From Euborellia annulipes (lineage: Eukaryota; Arthropoda; Insecta; Dermaptera; Anisolabididae), in assembly GCA_023213315.1 (NCBI GenBank), contig JAKCPI010005411.1:1-64000 (forward strand): a stretch of DNA of 64,000 bases, given 5' to 3'. Within the stretch, counting starts at the first letter, position 1, and every line of letters begins with the position of its first letter. A program made the position numbers and the translations under genes. A model generated the notes under the pieces. It did not search any database and had not been told where the DNA came from. It worked only from the letters and a program-made list of their open reading frames with translations. Below are positions 11,082 through 23,548 of the stretch, in pieces.

Positions 11082-11823
11082 AGGAAAGAGGGGCATTTTG
11101 TTAAAAAATATACATTTTGTGTTTTTGTTTTTTTTTTTTAATTATATGACTTAATGTTACAGTAAAAAAAAAAAACTCATTGCAGCGAATTTTAAGAAAA
11201 TATAAAAACTCGTTTGCTCGTTTACATATTTACAAGAGCGTTATTTCAATTTTTGGTTGAATTCCTTTCTAATTCACTCTAAGCCAGATATAAAAAGTTT
11301 TAGGATATAAATTTATCTGTATTTATATTTTAAAACATTAAAATAAAAAGTACCGTACTAACAAACCCTCAAACCAGATAAAAGGATTATTTTCTCTGAA
11401 TGTTCGCTCTTTGGTTGGTCAGTTCTTTCTTTCTCTTGTCTCTCGCTTTTAGCGTTAACGAATGAAGGATCTCACGTTGTGTTGTGTTCCTGGTCGGTTG
11501 GAATATGCCCCCGTCAAAAACAGCCTGAAAACCCCTGGCTATAAAACAAAGACGGGGCCAACAACAACAACAACAACCATAAATTCCTTGCTATCTCGAG
11601 AGATGCATCCAAAACAGAAAAAGAAACATTTTCTCTGGACAGTAAATTAACGAATCAGCAGAAACAGATTAATCTCTTTTCCAAAATTGTTACATTCTTT
11701 CACCTATTTATTTTCCTGGGACCACCCTATTATTAAATATTTGAAGGTTTATAGCTAATAATATAGGTGTGAAGTTTTTATTTTTTTATTTTATTTAAGA
11801 TATATTTCAATTTTATTTAACAA
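11082..11823. other. AT-rich stretch with an ACA microsatellite
   Basis: An open frame at 11462-11650 has a (ACA)n run (11559-11577) and no recognised domain or splice context; treated as chance. Confidence 0.45.
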
Positions 11824-12000
11824 GTTAGAACCGACTTTTCGGCCGCATATAGGATTATCTTCAGGGCTAAACCAGTCCAGCTAATGAACGTATTGATCCT
11901 CCAATGGTTATTTTGGCAAAATTAGACATAACATATCGCTTGCTGAGAATCATAGTGGCAAAAGTCCGAAATTGAACAATTGGAGAAAAGGCGTTTGAAA
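11824..12000 (-). repeat. Hammerhead-like motif plus CTTTCGCCACT module
   Basis: Minus strand 11824-11872 reads GCC-CTGAAGA...GGCC-GAAAAGTC-GGTTC, a degenerate hammerhead-like unit. The adjacent 11928-11978 (TCGCTTGCTGAGAATCATAG, TGGCAAAAGTCCGAAATTG) recurs at 25850-25900 and, inverted, at 26052-26105, again beside such a motif. Confidence 0.55.
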
Positions 12001-12470
12001 AATTAAACCGGAAAAGAAAGGAACTTATATAGTATGGACAAACACAATCTAATTTGGTTATTAGTATAAGTATTCTAATTTGAATCTTGAAAGTGGCCAA
12101 GTGACGTCAATACCTAATAACTTCCTGTTATACTTACAATAAGTATATTAATTTTGCCCCTTTACAATCATAGATCTTACATTGTATTTCCCGTTAGTTA
12201 TCTTCCTTGTAATTACCTCCTGCATTCCGGCCTAAATGGACTACAGAGGGTGGTAAATGGCATCTTAAGACAGAGTCCAGAGCTTGATATTATTGAGTCA
12301 TTTCTCTTTAATATTCGATCTGCCATCTTGTCTTATCATAGTAAGCTTTAATGCTGTTTGAAGTGTGCTCACTTGGTTTTAGTTTATATCGTAAGATGAT
12401 TTTTGAAAACATTTTGAGCTTTTCCCGTATGTAAATAATAATAAATAAATAAATAAATACGTTGACAATG
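12001..12470. other. AT-rich stretch, nothing recognised
   Basis: Short frames here show no domain or splice context. Confidence 0.4.
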
Positions 12471-12932
12471 GCTTAGCTCTGATGCTGGTCCTATATATGA
12501 CCGAATCGTCCGCCCTGGTTTGTTAAATAAAATTGAAACGTCTTGTCCAAAGTAGTGACAGTGATAGGAGTGGATAAATTGGCAGGAACAACTAATAAAT
12601 AGACTCTGAATGCAGATTCTAATCACTCGAGACGTTTCGGTTCATTTATTTAAGAGCCATTCCTTATTCCTTACTAAAACATATAATATCTAATAAGTAG
12701 TCTATATACGTACATAACAAAAAATTATAAAAATAAGGCAAACATTTTTTAGGTCTTACGATTAGGTAAATAAATATTGCTCAAAGTGAGTCAATTAGCA
12801 CACCTGGCATATACGAGTACAGAGTTCTTTTAAACGTCTCCGGTCTGCATTGAGAGTCATTATCGTATGTTTTTAGTAAGGACTGAGAATTAAATAAAAG
12901 ATATCTCCGGTGATTAAGAGTCTATTTATTGA
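12471..12932. repeat. Foldback region with hammerhead-like motifs
   Basis: 12478-12510 (+) is CTGATGCTGGTC...GACCGAATCGTCC, with a perfect GGTC/GACC stem II but a C in place of the last core A. Arms AATAAATAGACTCT (12594) and AGAGTCTATTTATT (12917), with CCTTACTAAAAC / TTTTTAGTAAGG inside, form a foldback of about 340 bp. GAAACGTC occurs on minus at about 12630. Confidence 0.5.
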
Positions 12933-12935
12933 CTG

Positions 12936-14754
12936 CTCCTGCCTGCATCCACTCCAAAATTGAAATATATCTATCTATCTGCTTTGCTCATTAAAAAAAA
13001 ACCTAAATGAATATTAAATATCTAGTTTACTTGCACAAGTTTTTAAAAAAACATTCCGTATATTTATGGAGAGAAAACTTTTGCATAAATTTTATAAAAA
13101 CAAGATCCAATCCTATTGGGATTGAAGGAACGAACCAACCCCTGAGACTGTATCCATGTCCTTTCCAAGGGAACTAAAGGATTTAGAGACTCTCTCTTTT
13201 GATCTAATATTAAATATGCACAAGGATAAGTTTACAGGTTATTTTTTTTAATGTGACACATTCTATATATGTATTTAGAAAATCAGACCAATGGAGGTTA
13301 ATTTAATTTCTTAAAGGGGATAATGTTTATATTTTAAATCAATACCAGATACACTTTATAATTCACTTTTAATTAAGAAGAATAAAAAGGAATTTCAATT
13401 TTTCCTTCTCTGAATTAAATATGCATTTAGATTGGTTCCATTAAAGCAGTTTGCGAATATTGAATATTTTCCTTTTTATTAAACCATCTTTGAAGTTCTT
13501 TTTATTTTGGTTAAAAGAAAAAAAAAACATTCTCAGTAGGTTTATTAAATTTTCTTTCTTTAAAAGTGAGAGGATTATTTAAGTGAATGAGTTTTTATTT
13601 ACGCCTTTTCTTCCTAAATGGCGACTTATTTACACGATTTGAGATCGGTACCGAAAATTTAAGAAGGGAGAGGCTAGCCGGCCCGTTGCGGAGACTGAGG
13701 GCTACAGGGGTGCCAGGTTATTTAGCGCTTGAGGAAAGCGCGCCACTTCAATAAAGAAAATGGAATTTTGCATAAAAAAATTTGGAATTTTGATAAAATA
13801 TTCTACCTATATATTCTTTTAATTTTAGTTAAACGCTAGCAGAAACATTTAAGATTCGTTAATTTAGAATTTAATTTCTAATCAAGTGGGATTTAATTAA
13901 ACGGTATAAATTTCAAAAGTCCTTATCCAAAATCTTTAGAGCCAAATATTCCTCTGTTTAAGAGACATTTGACCTAGATTTTTAGTGACGTTTTTCTCTA
14001 ATTTGCTTATATTAAAATAACAAAAAGTTTTTAACGCTTATTGTTGTTAAATGTTAAATTTTCTTTTACTTCATGGTTTAAAGAAAAAAATGAGATTGTA
14101 TTGCAGAGTTAAAAAAAGGGCACCGACCCTTCTGACATTATTCCATTTAAATAAATGTAAACAAATTCTAGTTTTATGATAGGCCTAGTATGCTCTCTTT
14201 TTTTAACATCATCGTTTTCTATAATTATTCACAAAATTAAAATGTTTACAATACTAATATTTCAGCGTTTTCTATTGCCAACAAACTCTGAATGTTCATA
14301 AGTTTAAATATTCATCTATTTAAAATTCATCCTAAATTGCTTCATAACGTGACGTAATCTGTATATACTTTCAATTAATTCAGTTTTGAATTTCACAGAT
14401 TACGAGTATAATGGCTGGAATTATCATCCAACACGAATGTCCGGAATAAAATAAACAAGAGAATCCATTCTTATATTCATAATTTACAAATTCTCCGTCT
14501 AATCGCGTCGGCCATCACGAATTAACAAGCATTTATGTTCCCTGAAAACTAATCTTTTCTTCTACTCTTGGTCAAGTTTCAGAATTAAAAAAAAAAGATA
14601 ATTATTTTGTTAAAATGATTTTTCAAAAATAACCAAAATCCAACTTGAAAAGAATATATGCAAAATAAACTTGATAAAACTAAGTAAATTAAAATGGAAA
14701 TATAATTTAGGCTAGTACTTTTTTTTTTACAATGAACATATTATCAAATAAAAC
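12936..14754. other. Long AT-rich stretch, one GC-rich patch
   Basis: No gene, SINE or hairpin recognised. 13669-13745 (GGCTAGCCGGCCCGTTGCGG ... GAGGAAAGCGCGCC) is GC-rich but not open on both sides. The rest is AT-rich. Confidence 0.5.
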
Positions 14755-14799
14755 AATACTTTCTCTCTCTATTTCATATCTAGAGTAAGAGAAAGTAAA
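14755..14799. mobile_element. Solo AHE left hairpin
   Basis: ATACTTTCTCTCTCTATTTC ... GAGTAAGAGAAAGTA matches the left-end palindrome, with no AHE interior on either side. Confidence 0.55.
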
Positions 14800-14880
14800 A
14801 ATGAATCATGCCTCACTCCCATGGAACAGAAAGAAATAAGAAAATCCAGTCCTTTAGATTGGACGTTAAGAAGGTTTTCT

Positions 14881-15041
14881 AGCGAGCTAGCCTTCTGTAC
14901 CAAGGGTCGCGGGTTCGCATCCCGTCTCATACGACAATTTACTTCAATTGGATTGGTTACTAATTCAATTGAAATAAATAGAGACGGATAGGTCTAAATG
15001 GCCTTCGATGCCGAAAAAGACCTTAAATTAAATAAAAAAAA
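14881..15041 (+). repeat. SINE-B insertion with 10-bp target duplication
   Basis: The body runs from AGCGAGCTAGCC through GGTCGCGGGTTCGCATCCC (B-box) and CAATTGGATTGGTTAC to GATGCCGAAAAAGACCTTAA plus an A-tail. AAGGTTTTCT flanks both sides (14871-14880, 15042-15051), so this is a retroposed insertion. The 5' head is truncated. Confidence 0.8.
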
Positions 15042-15152
15042 AAGGTTTTCTTTCAGAAATGCATTCTTCTAAAGGAGTAGGCCAGTCCTTTCTCAAACTA
15101 GGACATCCCCCCTCTCATAGAAGAGGTTGGATAAAAGAAGCCAAGTGGAACT

Positions 15153-15299
15153 TATTTTTTTATTTTCATTAAGGTTTTTCGGCAACGAAGGCCATGGTAG
15201 CCAATCCAATTGAAATAAATTGTCGCATGAGAATGGATGCGTATCTCTTGGTACAAATGGTAAGCATGCTAACCTCTACGCCAAGGCCCGAGGGCGTGG
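15153..15299 (-). repeat. SINE-B insertion with 8-bp target duplication
   Basis: T-rich start, AAGGTTTTTCGGCAACGAAG, CCAATCCAATTGAAATAAAT, and the tRNA-like head ending ACGCCAAGGCCCGAGGGC, all in reverse. GTGGAACT flanks at 15145-15152 and 15300-15307. Confidence 0.75.
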
Positions 15300-15307
15300 G
15301 TGGAACT

Positions 15308-16313
15308 AGAAATAGGGATTAGTTCATTAGCTACAAATTAACTCAGGATAGGAAATGATGTAACTTCGCGAGGTCCCGGTAGATGGATATAAACATATTC
15401 CCAAAAAAAATCCCTTGTATTAAAACAATTGTATAGGGTAACGTCAAAAGTCCCAGGGAAAATAATAAATATAGAAAGCTTCCATTTATCGGAAAAATTA
15501 ATCACCAATTATCTAATATTTTAAAATCTCATATTTCCACCTCCTTCAAAAATAGATATAATTTAGGGAGATATAATTATGGAATCTCTTGGGAAATAAC
15601 ATACTAGTTACTAGAAAGGCCGGTTGGGTTTCAGGTTTGAGGTGTGTGTCTGCGTGCACGAAAGCACGGGTAAATACAAATCCCGATAGGAATTTCAAAA
15701 AATAATTAAAGAAATAAGGATTCTAATTATAGAATAGTAGTTTTGTACTTTTCTCTCTGGTTAGACTATAAGGATATCAACATATTGGAGAGATGACATT
15801 ACAAGAGAGAGGGAGATGTGTTGGTCCAGCAGCGTGAGAAGGAAAAAATGACAAATGAGAGAGAAAGCTCTCCATTGCAAGAAAAGTCTTTCCAATATTG
15901 TAGATTATTTATTGGGGTAAAGAAGAAAGAAATGGAAACTAGGGGAAAATTAGAGATACTGATAAGAGCATATAGCATACTAGTATACTATAATCACGAT
16001 GACAAGATTGGATTTTTCTGGCTTATCAGTCGACCAGCCAATTGCACTCTCGGGATCGAATGTGGCTTTATTGGCTTTCTGCCAGCTGCTGGCAAAGTTT
16101 AGGCCCTTTTCCTCCAGCGAGCAATCGGCTAGGATAAATAATATTTTTGAAGAATTTGCATGTATAAATATGGTTTGTCTATTTAAGTAAATAAATATTG
16201 GCAAGATAATTACAAAAAAAAAAAATAGTACCAATCAAGTACAATGTAAAGATTGAATTTTTTGAACCTATACAATACACTGGTTAAACAAATAAAAAAT
16301 TTTATACGGAAAG
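15308..16313. other. Non-coding stretch; shared GTGCACGAA segment
   Basis: 15640-15675 (GTGTCTGCGTGCACGAAAGC) recurs diverged at 22335-22375. Overlapping frames on both strands at 15818-16234 have no recognised domain. Confidence 0.4.
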
Positions 16314-16436
16314 TATTTGTTGGTGTTGGTGGTCTGGTGCAAGGGAAGCCCACCAACGATCCGGAAAGCCTAGAGATCCTGGGTTCGAATCCCTGGGGCC
16401 ATGGGGCGTTTGACCCAAATAAACATACTCAAAATA
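16314..16436 (+). repeat. tRNA-derived SINE-C
   Basis: GTTGGTGTTGGTGGTCTGG, then AGATCCTGGGTTCGAATCCC (full B-box), GGGGCCATGGGGCGTTTGAC, and an AAATAAATAAA tail. Matches 10356. Confidence 0.7.
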
Positions 16437-16639
16437 AATAAAAAAATTTTAATAATAATAAATATATATTGTTAAAATAACAAGAGAGGTATTAGATATT
16501 TGGACAATATAAGAAGAAGTTAAAATTATTATCAGCAGATTGCTAACAATCTAATCGTAATATTCTAATCCCCCTTCATTTACAAAATATTTACTTTAAC
16601 ATTTGATGTAAAAAAGAAAAATCTTTCATTAATCAAAAC

Positions 16640-17302
16640 AATATTGTATGTGTGTGTGTGTTGGGGGGAGGGGGCGGGTATGTGTCTATGTGTGTGTGTA
16701 GACATTTTTAACCATGAAGGAAATGAGCTACGAGGTTGAAATTTTATATTTAAGTTAGGCACCCTCCCAAGTCTTGAAAATAAGCTTTTAAACAAAATCG
16801 GCCCAAAAGTACTAGTCCTTTTTCAGTTATTTTCGATTTTCTCAAAATTCGCTCCGATTTTTTTTTTAAATTGATACCCTTTTAAAAAGTATATCAGTAA
16901 TATTTTGTGAAAATTGTTTGACATACACTTTGCTGATGTAATTCAGTTTTTCTCAAATTCACTTTCAGGCTCTTCCTTCCATAAAGCCAATGTTAAATCC
17001 CTATAGGGATTTGTATGTTAATTTCGATTCAAAAGGGGGTCCCCCTTTGGAACTTTTTACACATTTAAAAAAAATTTTCCAATTCTTATGAAATTTTGTA
17101 TTTATTTAAGGTTCTCTATTGTGTATAAAATATCACAAATATGAGATTAAAATTTTGAAAAATAACCATAGTTTATTTCAAGCAGTCAACATTTAAAATG
17201 CAAGTTTGAAACTAAGGTGCTATCGGAAACTAAATATATCTCGGCAATGCACAACATCCTCTTACCGAAGGGTAGCCAGTGTCACCATATTTTTACTTTT
17301 TT
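16640..17302 (+). mobile_element. AHE copy, long subtype, left hairpin missing
   Basis: Starts in the GT microsatellite (16648). Continues with TAACCATGAAGGAAATGAGC, GAGGTTGAAATTTTATATTT, the long-subtype GGGTCCCCCTTTGG and AATTTTGTATTTATTTAAGG segments, and a badly eroded right hairpin (17245-17302). Confidence 0.75.
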
Positions 17303-18306
17303 TTCTTACTTTCGTGTTCATTTCTATCATTAGTTTATTCCTTAATAAAGATTCACTTTACTTTTCCCATTATTAATACTCCTTAAATATTTTATTAAAT
17401 TTTCTGCATTTACATACATTGATCTTTAAACAAATATATTTACATTCTCGACTCCATTATTCTTGTTGACTTATTAGAAATCTTTCTTAAAATAAGATGA
17501 AAAAAAGAACTCATAAAGTTAGATTTTGTTTTCTTTCGGAAGAGAAGAAAATACGAAATTTTCTCATTCTTCATTCATTCAATTTGTTTGGTATATAATG
17601 AATTCAAATTTTCGTCTCTCGAGTGAAATTAACCTGTTTTTATAATTGAATATTAATGTTTTATGTCTGTTAAATGAGCATTTTGTTTATTTTTCAATAC
17701 GGGTAAAGGTTATCAAATAAAATGCCCGTATTCATTTATTTGGTATTTGAATGCATCCCAATCAAGGCAGAATTTAATCGAGGGTTCTTTGGAACAAACA
17801 ACTCGCATAATTGGGCTTTTTTAATTAATACTAGGGTATATCTATTTAATTATACCAGTAAACAGAAGTCAGAAAAAAAAACAAGAAAAAAATTGGTGTA
17901 ATTAAAGAAATTTCCATACTTTCATTATTTTGTAAAAATTGTTGAACTTTTTAAAGTTATGCAAGCTCGATTCAAGTCCTTCAAGACGTTACAATACAAA
18001 ATACTCCGCTACGCTTGAGTCTAGTGAGGGACACCAGATTTTTTTAAGATGGTCTGTTTATTAACAATTATCTCACTTTTCGCGATTGTGAATTTTATGT
18101 AAAGCACTCGTATTTGCAACGAGGCTCATTGCAACGAGGGGTGCTAGATTATGGAAAAACAATCGATTATCGATTATGAAAAATAATCGATTATTGGACA
18201 AATAATCGATTATATTGAGAAAACAATCGGAAGTTTTTAAAGCTTCGATTATGGGTATGGCTATATTTTAAATTATACCTAAACATTGTCACTTGTCATT
18301 TTCAAC
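17303..18306. other. AT-rich stretch; ATCGATTAT-rich patch
   Basis: 18155-18240 has about five AATCGATTAT repeats. 18029-18045 (ACACCAGATTTTTTT) could be an AHE end remnant. No gene. Confidence 0.4.
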
Positions 18307-18315
18307 AATCTATGT

Positions 18316-18914
18316 GCCCCCGGGCTTGGCGTAGTTGGTAACGCGCCTGCCTTGTATACCAAGGGTCGGGGGTTCGGATCCCAGGCAGTCGACAGTGGGT
18401 ATTCAGGGGGGCCGGGGCGGCCTCCAAAGCCTTTAAAACAAAAAAATACCTATTGTTTTCCCTAATGATATATTTTTTTAAATAAATATTTTATTAACTC
18501 TCATAAATTCTAAAATCAACAAAAAACTTATAAATAATTGAAAAATCTCAATATTTACGAATTTTGTATTAAAATTATTTTTTATTTCAAGAAAAAAAAA
18601 TTTTTTATTTGTTTTTATTTATAATTATTATATTATCAAAAAAAAATTTCTCCACTTTAGGTTTCTTGGTGAAGGGGGGGGTTCTAAAACTTTGGGCCCC
18701 CCCCTCCCCAACAGAAATCCTGTAACGCAGTCCGATGATTTTATTTAAGACATTTGGATACCAAATGGCTTAAATAAAAATGCCTGGACCTCAATATATA
18801 TATTTTCATAATAACGGTTATCGTAAAAAGTCGTATAAGGCCTCACTTGCCGAAAAGACTGTGTGTATGTGTGTGTGAATGTGAGGTGGGAAAAAAGTGT
18901 GAGTGTTAAAAAAA
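18316..18914 (+). repeat. SINE-A full copy, split by a 334-bp insertion
   Basis: The head GGGCTTGGCGTAGTTGGTAA, B-box GGGTCGGGGGTTCGGATCC and CAGGCAGTC stop at 18390. They resume at 18725-18733 with GCAGTCCGATG and run to GTGTGAGTGTTAAAAAAAA. AATCTATGT flanks both ends (18307-18315, 18915-18923). Without the insertion it is about 265 bp, like the copy at 24211. Confidence 0.8.
18391..18724. mobile_element. Insertion inside SINE-A, probably hAT-like
   Basis: Lies between AGGCAGTC (18383-18390) and ACGCAGTC (18725-18732), a 7/8 match as expected for an 8-bp target duplication. It has C/G-run edges (GGGGGGCCGGGGCGGCC, GGGCCCCCCCCTCCCC) and an AT-rich centre. The terminal inverted repeats are weak. 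Confidence 0.5.
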
Positions 18915-18923
18915 AATCTATGT

Positions 18924-20086
18924 TTAAACAAATTAAACCTTTATCGTCACAAAAATCGGAGCTCTCCTTGTAGGATATAATAAATTAAACAACAAAACAA
19001 AATGCTCTCTATAATACAAAGAGGGTTAAAAAATAAAATAGAATTGGAGTTCAATACACTGGCGATTTGACACAAAAAAATATGAGAGCTTATTCATTTT
19101 TTCAACAAACTCTCAATAATCCTACACTCAATAAATAGAATGATTCCATTTATTAAATTACATTATAATAATTAAATTGACCTCTTTTTTTCAATCCTAT
19201 AATAATTTAATAATATAAAAATGAAAATGTATCTATATAATTATAGATAGACATTAAAGGATCGATCGATACTCTCCATTTATTTAACATCATTTGTTAA
19301 CCCCATAAATAAATATTTATTTATGTATTTAGTTTTAGATTTAATTTCCGAAGAGTTTGAAATCATATCAAATATATCTCGAGTTTCTTTTGTTTATTCG
19401 AGAAGGTTTTCTTCCGATTCCCAAAAAGGATCATCTCACTTCAATTTTCAACCTCTTGAGACTTCATTCTTATATCTTTTCCGCTTTAAAATATTTTTTA
19501 ATATATTATTTTGTAAAACCAAACTTCTAAAAAAGATATGATGGCGAAAAATTTTCTTTCCCAAATAAATATTAATATATAAGCAAAATTAAATACTAAT
19601 AACATGTTATATATCGAAATATATCAAAATTTTATTAAAGAAGAGGAGAAGCGAATTCAATAAATAAAGTAAGACATTTGCCTGAAATTCTAATTAAACT
19701 TCAAGAGAGAAAAGCTTACCTACCAGACAGAAAAGAGCAAACTTAGCGTCTGGACGTGTATCACTGTTTCTACGGAAATGGGGGAATTTGATCTTGAAAA
19801 ATTTTATATAAGGCCATCCTCCACTCCCTAGAGAGAGATGATTCTATCTCTAGCTTTCAGAAACGGTCGGTCATTCGAAATAAAAAAGAAACAAAAAATC
19901 AAAACTTCTTTAAAAACCCCGACAACCCACAACAGTAAATTGGAAATTTGATTGGTGGAGACTACTCCTTACTAGCTGCCACCTCTTCCATCAAAAATAA
20001 TTTACCATTTGCTCTTACTAAGGGGAGCTGCTTAGTGGAAAGTAGGCAACCCGAACGAGCAATTCATCAATCGATTTTTTGATTAG
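18924..20086. other. AT-rich stretch, nothing recognised
   Basis: Short frames (e.g. 19323-19541) are phenylalanine/serine-rich translations of AT-rich DNA without domains. Confidence 0.45.
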
Positions 20087-20094
20087 CCTTATTG

Positions 20095-21338
20095 CAGAGG
20101 CGTACCGAGGCAGTTGGGGGCCTGGGGCGGAACTAGAAGAGGGGGCTTTATATTGAATTTTTTTTTTTTGGGGGGGGTGGTCATCTTTTAATATCCCTCT
20201 CCTCCATACACAAAAACATTTTTAAAATACCGTATATCCCTGAACCCCAAGGGGTATTTTCATTAAATTTTCTTTTTTTTATCTAAATTTTCCCATTTTT
20301 ACTTGAGCCCCAAGGGCCCCGGGGCCTCTCAAAGAGAAATGTTCATTAAATTTTGTTTTTACTTGAGCCCCAAGGGCCCCGGGGCCTCTCAAAGAGAAAT
20401 GTTCATTAAATTTTGTTTTTTTTTTATCTAAATTTTCCCATTTTTACTTGAGCCCCAAGGGCCCCGGGGCCTCTCAAAGAGAAATGTTCATTAAATTTTG
20501 TTTTTTTTTTTATCTAAATTTTCCCATTTTTACTTGAGCCCCAAGGGCCCCGCGGCCTCTCAAAGAGAAATTTTCAATAAATTTTGTTTTTACTTGAGCC
20601 CCAAGGGCCCCGGGGCCTCTCAAAGAGAAATGTTCATTAAATTTTGTTTTTTTTTTTATCTAAATTTTCCCATTTTTACTTGAACCCCAAGGGCCCCGGG
20701 GCCTCTCAAAGAGAAATTTTCAATAAATTTTGTTTTTACTTGAGCCCCAAGGGCCCCGGGGCCTCTCAAAGAGAAATTTTCATTAAATTTTGTTTTTACT
20801 TGAGCCCTGAGGGCCCCGGGGGCCTCTCAAAGGGAAATTTTTATTAAATTTTCTTTTTTTTTATCTAAATTTTCCCATTTTTACTTGAGCCCCAAGGGCC
20901 CCGGGGCCTCTCAAAGAGAAATGTTCATTAAATTTTGTTTTTTTTTTTTATCTAAATTTTCCCATTTTTACTTGAGCCCCAAGGGCCCCGGGGCCTCTCA
21001 AAGAGAAATGTTCATTAAATTTTGTTTTTTTTTTTTATCTAAATTTTCCCATTTTTACTTGAGCCCCAAGGGCCCCGGGGCCTCTCAAAGAGAAATTTTC
21101 ATTAAATTTTGTTTTTACTTGAGCCCTGAGGGCCTCGGGGGCCTCTCAAAGGGAAATTTTTATTAAATTTTCTTTTTTTTTATCTAAATTTTCCCATTTT
21201 TACTTGAGCCCTAAGGGCCCCGGGGCCTTTCAAAGGGAAATTTTCATTAAATTTTTTTTTTATAAATATATGGGGGCCTATGCCGGCTCGGGGCGTGGGG
21301 CGGACCGCCCCCCCCCGCCCCCCCTCGGTACGCCACTG
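20095..21338. mobile_element. hAT-type non-autonomous element with a minisatellite interior
   Basis: The ends CAGAGGCGTACCGAGG and CCTCGGTACGCCACTG are inverted repeats with the CAGNGGCG start common in hAT elements. CCTTATTG flanks both sides (20087-20094, 21339-21346), an exact 8-bp duplication as in hAT. No transposase. Nearly all of the interior is the tandem array at 20237-21262. Confidence 0.85.
20237..21262. repeat. Minisatellite, about 13 units of two lengths
   Basis: Units begin ACTTGAGCCCCAAGGGCCCC and contain GGGGCCTCTCAAAGAGAAAT and TTCATTAAATTTTG. Short units are about 60 bp. Long units (about 87 bp) add a T-run plus TATCTAAATTTTCCC. Long and short units alternate in blocks, suggesting higher-order duplication. 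The frames reading YLSPKGPGASQRE are translations of this array, not proteins. Confidence 0.9.
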
Positions 21339-21487
21339 CCTTATTGCTTCAGATATTATTAAAAAAAAAAATTGACATGATTAGTCTTTACAGGAGATGC
21401 TTTGGAGCAATTAATTGAACAATTGAAACACACACATCACACAACTGAAGAGATTTAAAAGAACATTTAAATCTTGTATATAGTTTA

Positions 21488-22161
21488 TTACTTTCTCTTA
21501 CCTATGTATATATGTAATATATATATAGAGAGAAAGTATTGGATTCATGTCAAAAATTCGATGTCGAGATTTTGATGGATCTTTACGTTTTGAGGTCCCC
21601 TGAATCCAAAAAAGTGGTTTTCGCGACATGGTCTGTCTGTGGGTGTGTGGGTGTGTGGGTGTGTGTGTCTGTGTTCACTTTTAAGCATGAAGGAATTGAG
21701 CTATGAGGCTAAAATTTTATATTTAAGTTAAACACCTCCCGGGACCGGAAAAATAAGCTTTTAATCAAAATCAGCCAAAGAGTACTAGTACTTTACTGAT
21801 GTACTTTTTCAGTTTTTTTCGATTTTCTCAAAATTTGCTCTAACGATTTTGATTAAAATTCAAAAATCAATTATTTTTTAGATGCTCTTTCAAATGTATA
21901 TTCTCGTTTTGCCCTCAAAATTGTTTGAAGCACACTTTACTCTTGTGCTTCATAGGAAAGATAGGAGAAATGGTTGCCATGGTAACAAAATATAAATATT
22001 TTCCCATGTTTATAAATTTGACATCTTAAATTCTAATATATTGGCGGAAACTAAATATATGTCGACACAAAAAATCTGGTGTGACAAGCACAGAACACAA
22101 CTTTCGATTACCGAAGGTAAGAGAAAGTTGTGTGCTGTGCGACAGTCACACCAGATTTTTA
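21488..22161 (+). mobile_element. AHE copy, short subtype, complete
   Basis: Left hairpin 21489-21539, ATTCGATGTCGAGATTTTG, GT microsatellite (21638-21675), AGTACTAGTACTTTACTGATG, GTTGCCATGGTAACA, and a right hairpin of about 90 bp ending CACCAGATTTTT. Little divergence from 40424 and 63008, so relatively young. Confidence 0.9.
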
Positions 22162-23548
22162 TTAATTATTTACTAAAATAAAATTGGGTTTTTATATTTT
22201 ATTTATTGAAAGGATGGAGAGGGGGAGACCAGTCCCGGCAGGGACTGATTTTTTGGGGAGTAGAGAGGTGAAGGGCCTCTCACTCCCAACATTGGAACCG
22301 GGTTGATGGCAATTACGCTAGATACCGGTACTGGGATTGGTGCGTGCCTCTGTGCACGAAGCACAAGGGGTAAATAACCGGGGAATGTTTTTTTTTGTAG
22401 GCTATTGAGGGTTTTTATGCCATAATTTAGGCTTTTCCCTCAAATAAAAAAAAAAAAAAAAAATTCTATTTTATTCAAATTGAAAAATTGAAATTATAAT
22501 AATAAAATGTCTCCTGGTCCTCGAGGAGCACAGAAACGATGCCATTGATTTTGTAAGGGAGAAGTGCATTTAGAGATGAAGATGAAGTTTGTTTTTTTTT
22601 GAAAGATACACATCTTGTTTTGTCAAATAAATGCCACAAAACTGTCTTTTTTTTACTGCCCTGTGCTTCGCCAACTGTGTAATGATTGTAATTTTAGACT
22701 TTTAAGCTTGAAATCAAATTTCAAGATATTATATTACCAATTCATTAGATATTTCCTCATAAGCATTGATTAATTTTGGATATTACCTCTAAATGAAATT
22801 AGCATTGAATGGTTTATACGAGTATTATATAACATTCTCTACATAAATATTTTAGTGGAGCATTCATTTTGACTGGATTGTGTTTATGTATAAATAAATA
22901 CATACCTTGTTCTTTTCCTTTGTTAAATGAAGGGAGAAGAGGGAGGTTGTACTGTTTTTTTTTATTTTAACAAAAGCCATACAACAAACACATGAAATGA
23001 ATACATGAACGTCAGCAAGACAAAACGTAAAACATTATTATAATGTTTATTTTTAGTGCGTGTCATAAGTCACTTTTCCTTTCAGATTCATATGTCTGAA
23101 AAACTTTAAACAACACCTTTCAATTTTGTATCTTTTTCTTTTTTTGTTTTGAGATCCTCTCTGCTGCATTCATATGAAAATTCTTTCTCTTAATCCTTCT
23201 CTCTAGTAAAGAGGGCTTCAAGTTAACGAAAAATTCTCATACATATTAATAGCTTAAAAATCTGATTAAAACTCTTTTTCAATAGGATATAACAGGTATA
23301 AATAAGGAATCCTCGATTATTCATAATTTTTACGGTGAGAACTGTGAAAAATGAAAACATTCAGTTAGCCCATATTATAGTAATGTGACTCTTGGAAATT
23401 ATAAATTTCTTTAAGAACAGAAAACCATCGGTATAACACAGGAGGAATATCCTTAAAAATGGCGTGATATACAAAGCAAAGTTCCAAAATTTAAAACTTT
23501 AAAAAATAATTAAAACAATTACTCTACAATTTGAATAAGTACTTTATG
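22162..23548. other. Non-coding stretch
   Basis: 22220-22375 is GC-richer, with hairpin-like AGTCCCGGCAGGGACT and a GTGCACGAAGCAC segment shared with 15650. The remainder is AT-rich. No gene. Confidence 0.4.

Noticed and set aside
11462..11650. 62-codon frame with CC motif as a possible small cysteine protein or missing Ly6 exon
   Set aside because: Cysteine spacing does not fit, contains an ACA repeat, and lies upstream of the exons rather than downstream.
20498..21166. Open frames with repeated YLSPKGPGASQRE peptides
   Set aside because: They are translations of the minisatellite inside the hAT-type element; unit length changes shift the frame.
20237..21262. CRISPR-like array
   Set aside because: Spacers are not unique, units are contiguous tandem copies, and the genome is eukaryotic.
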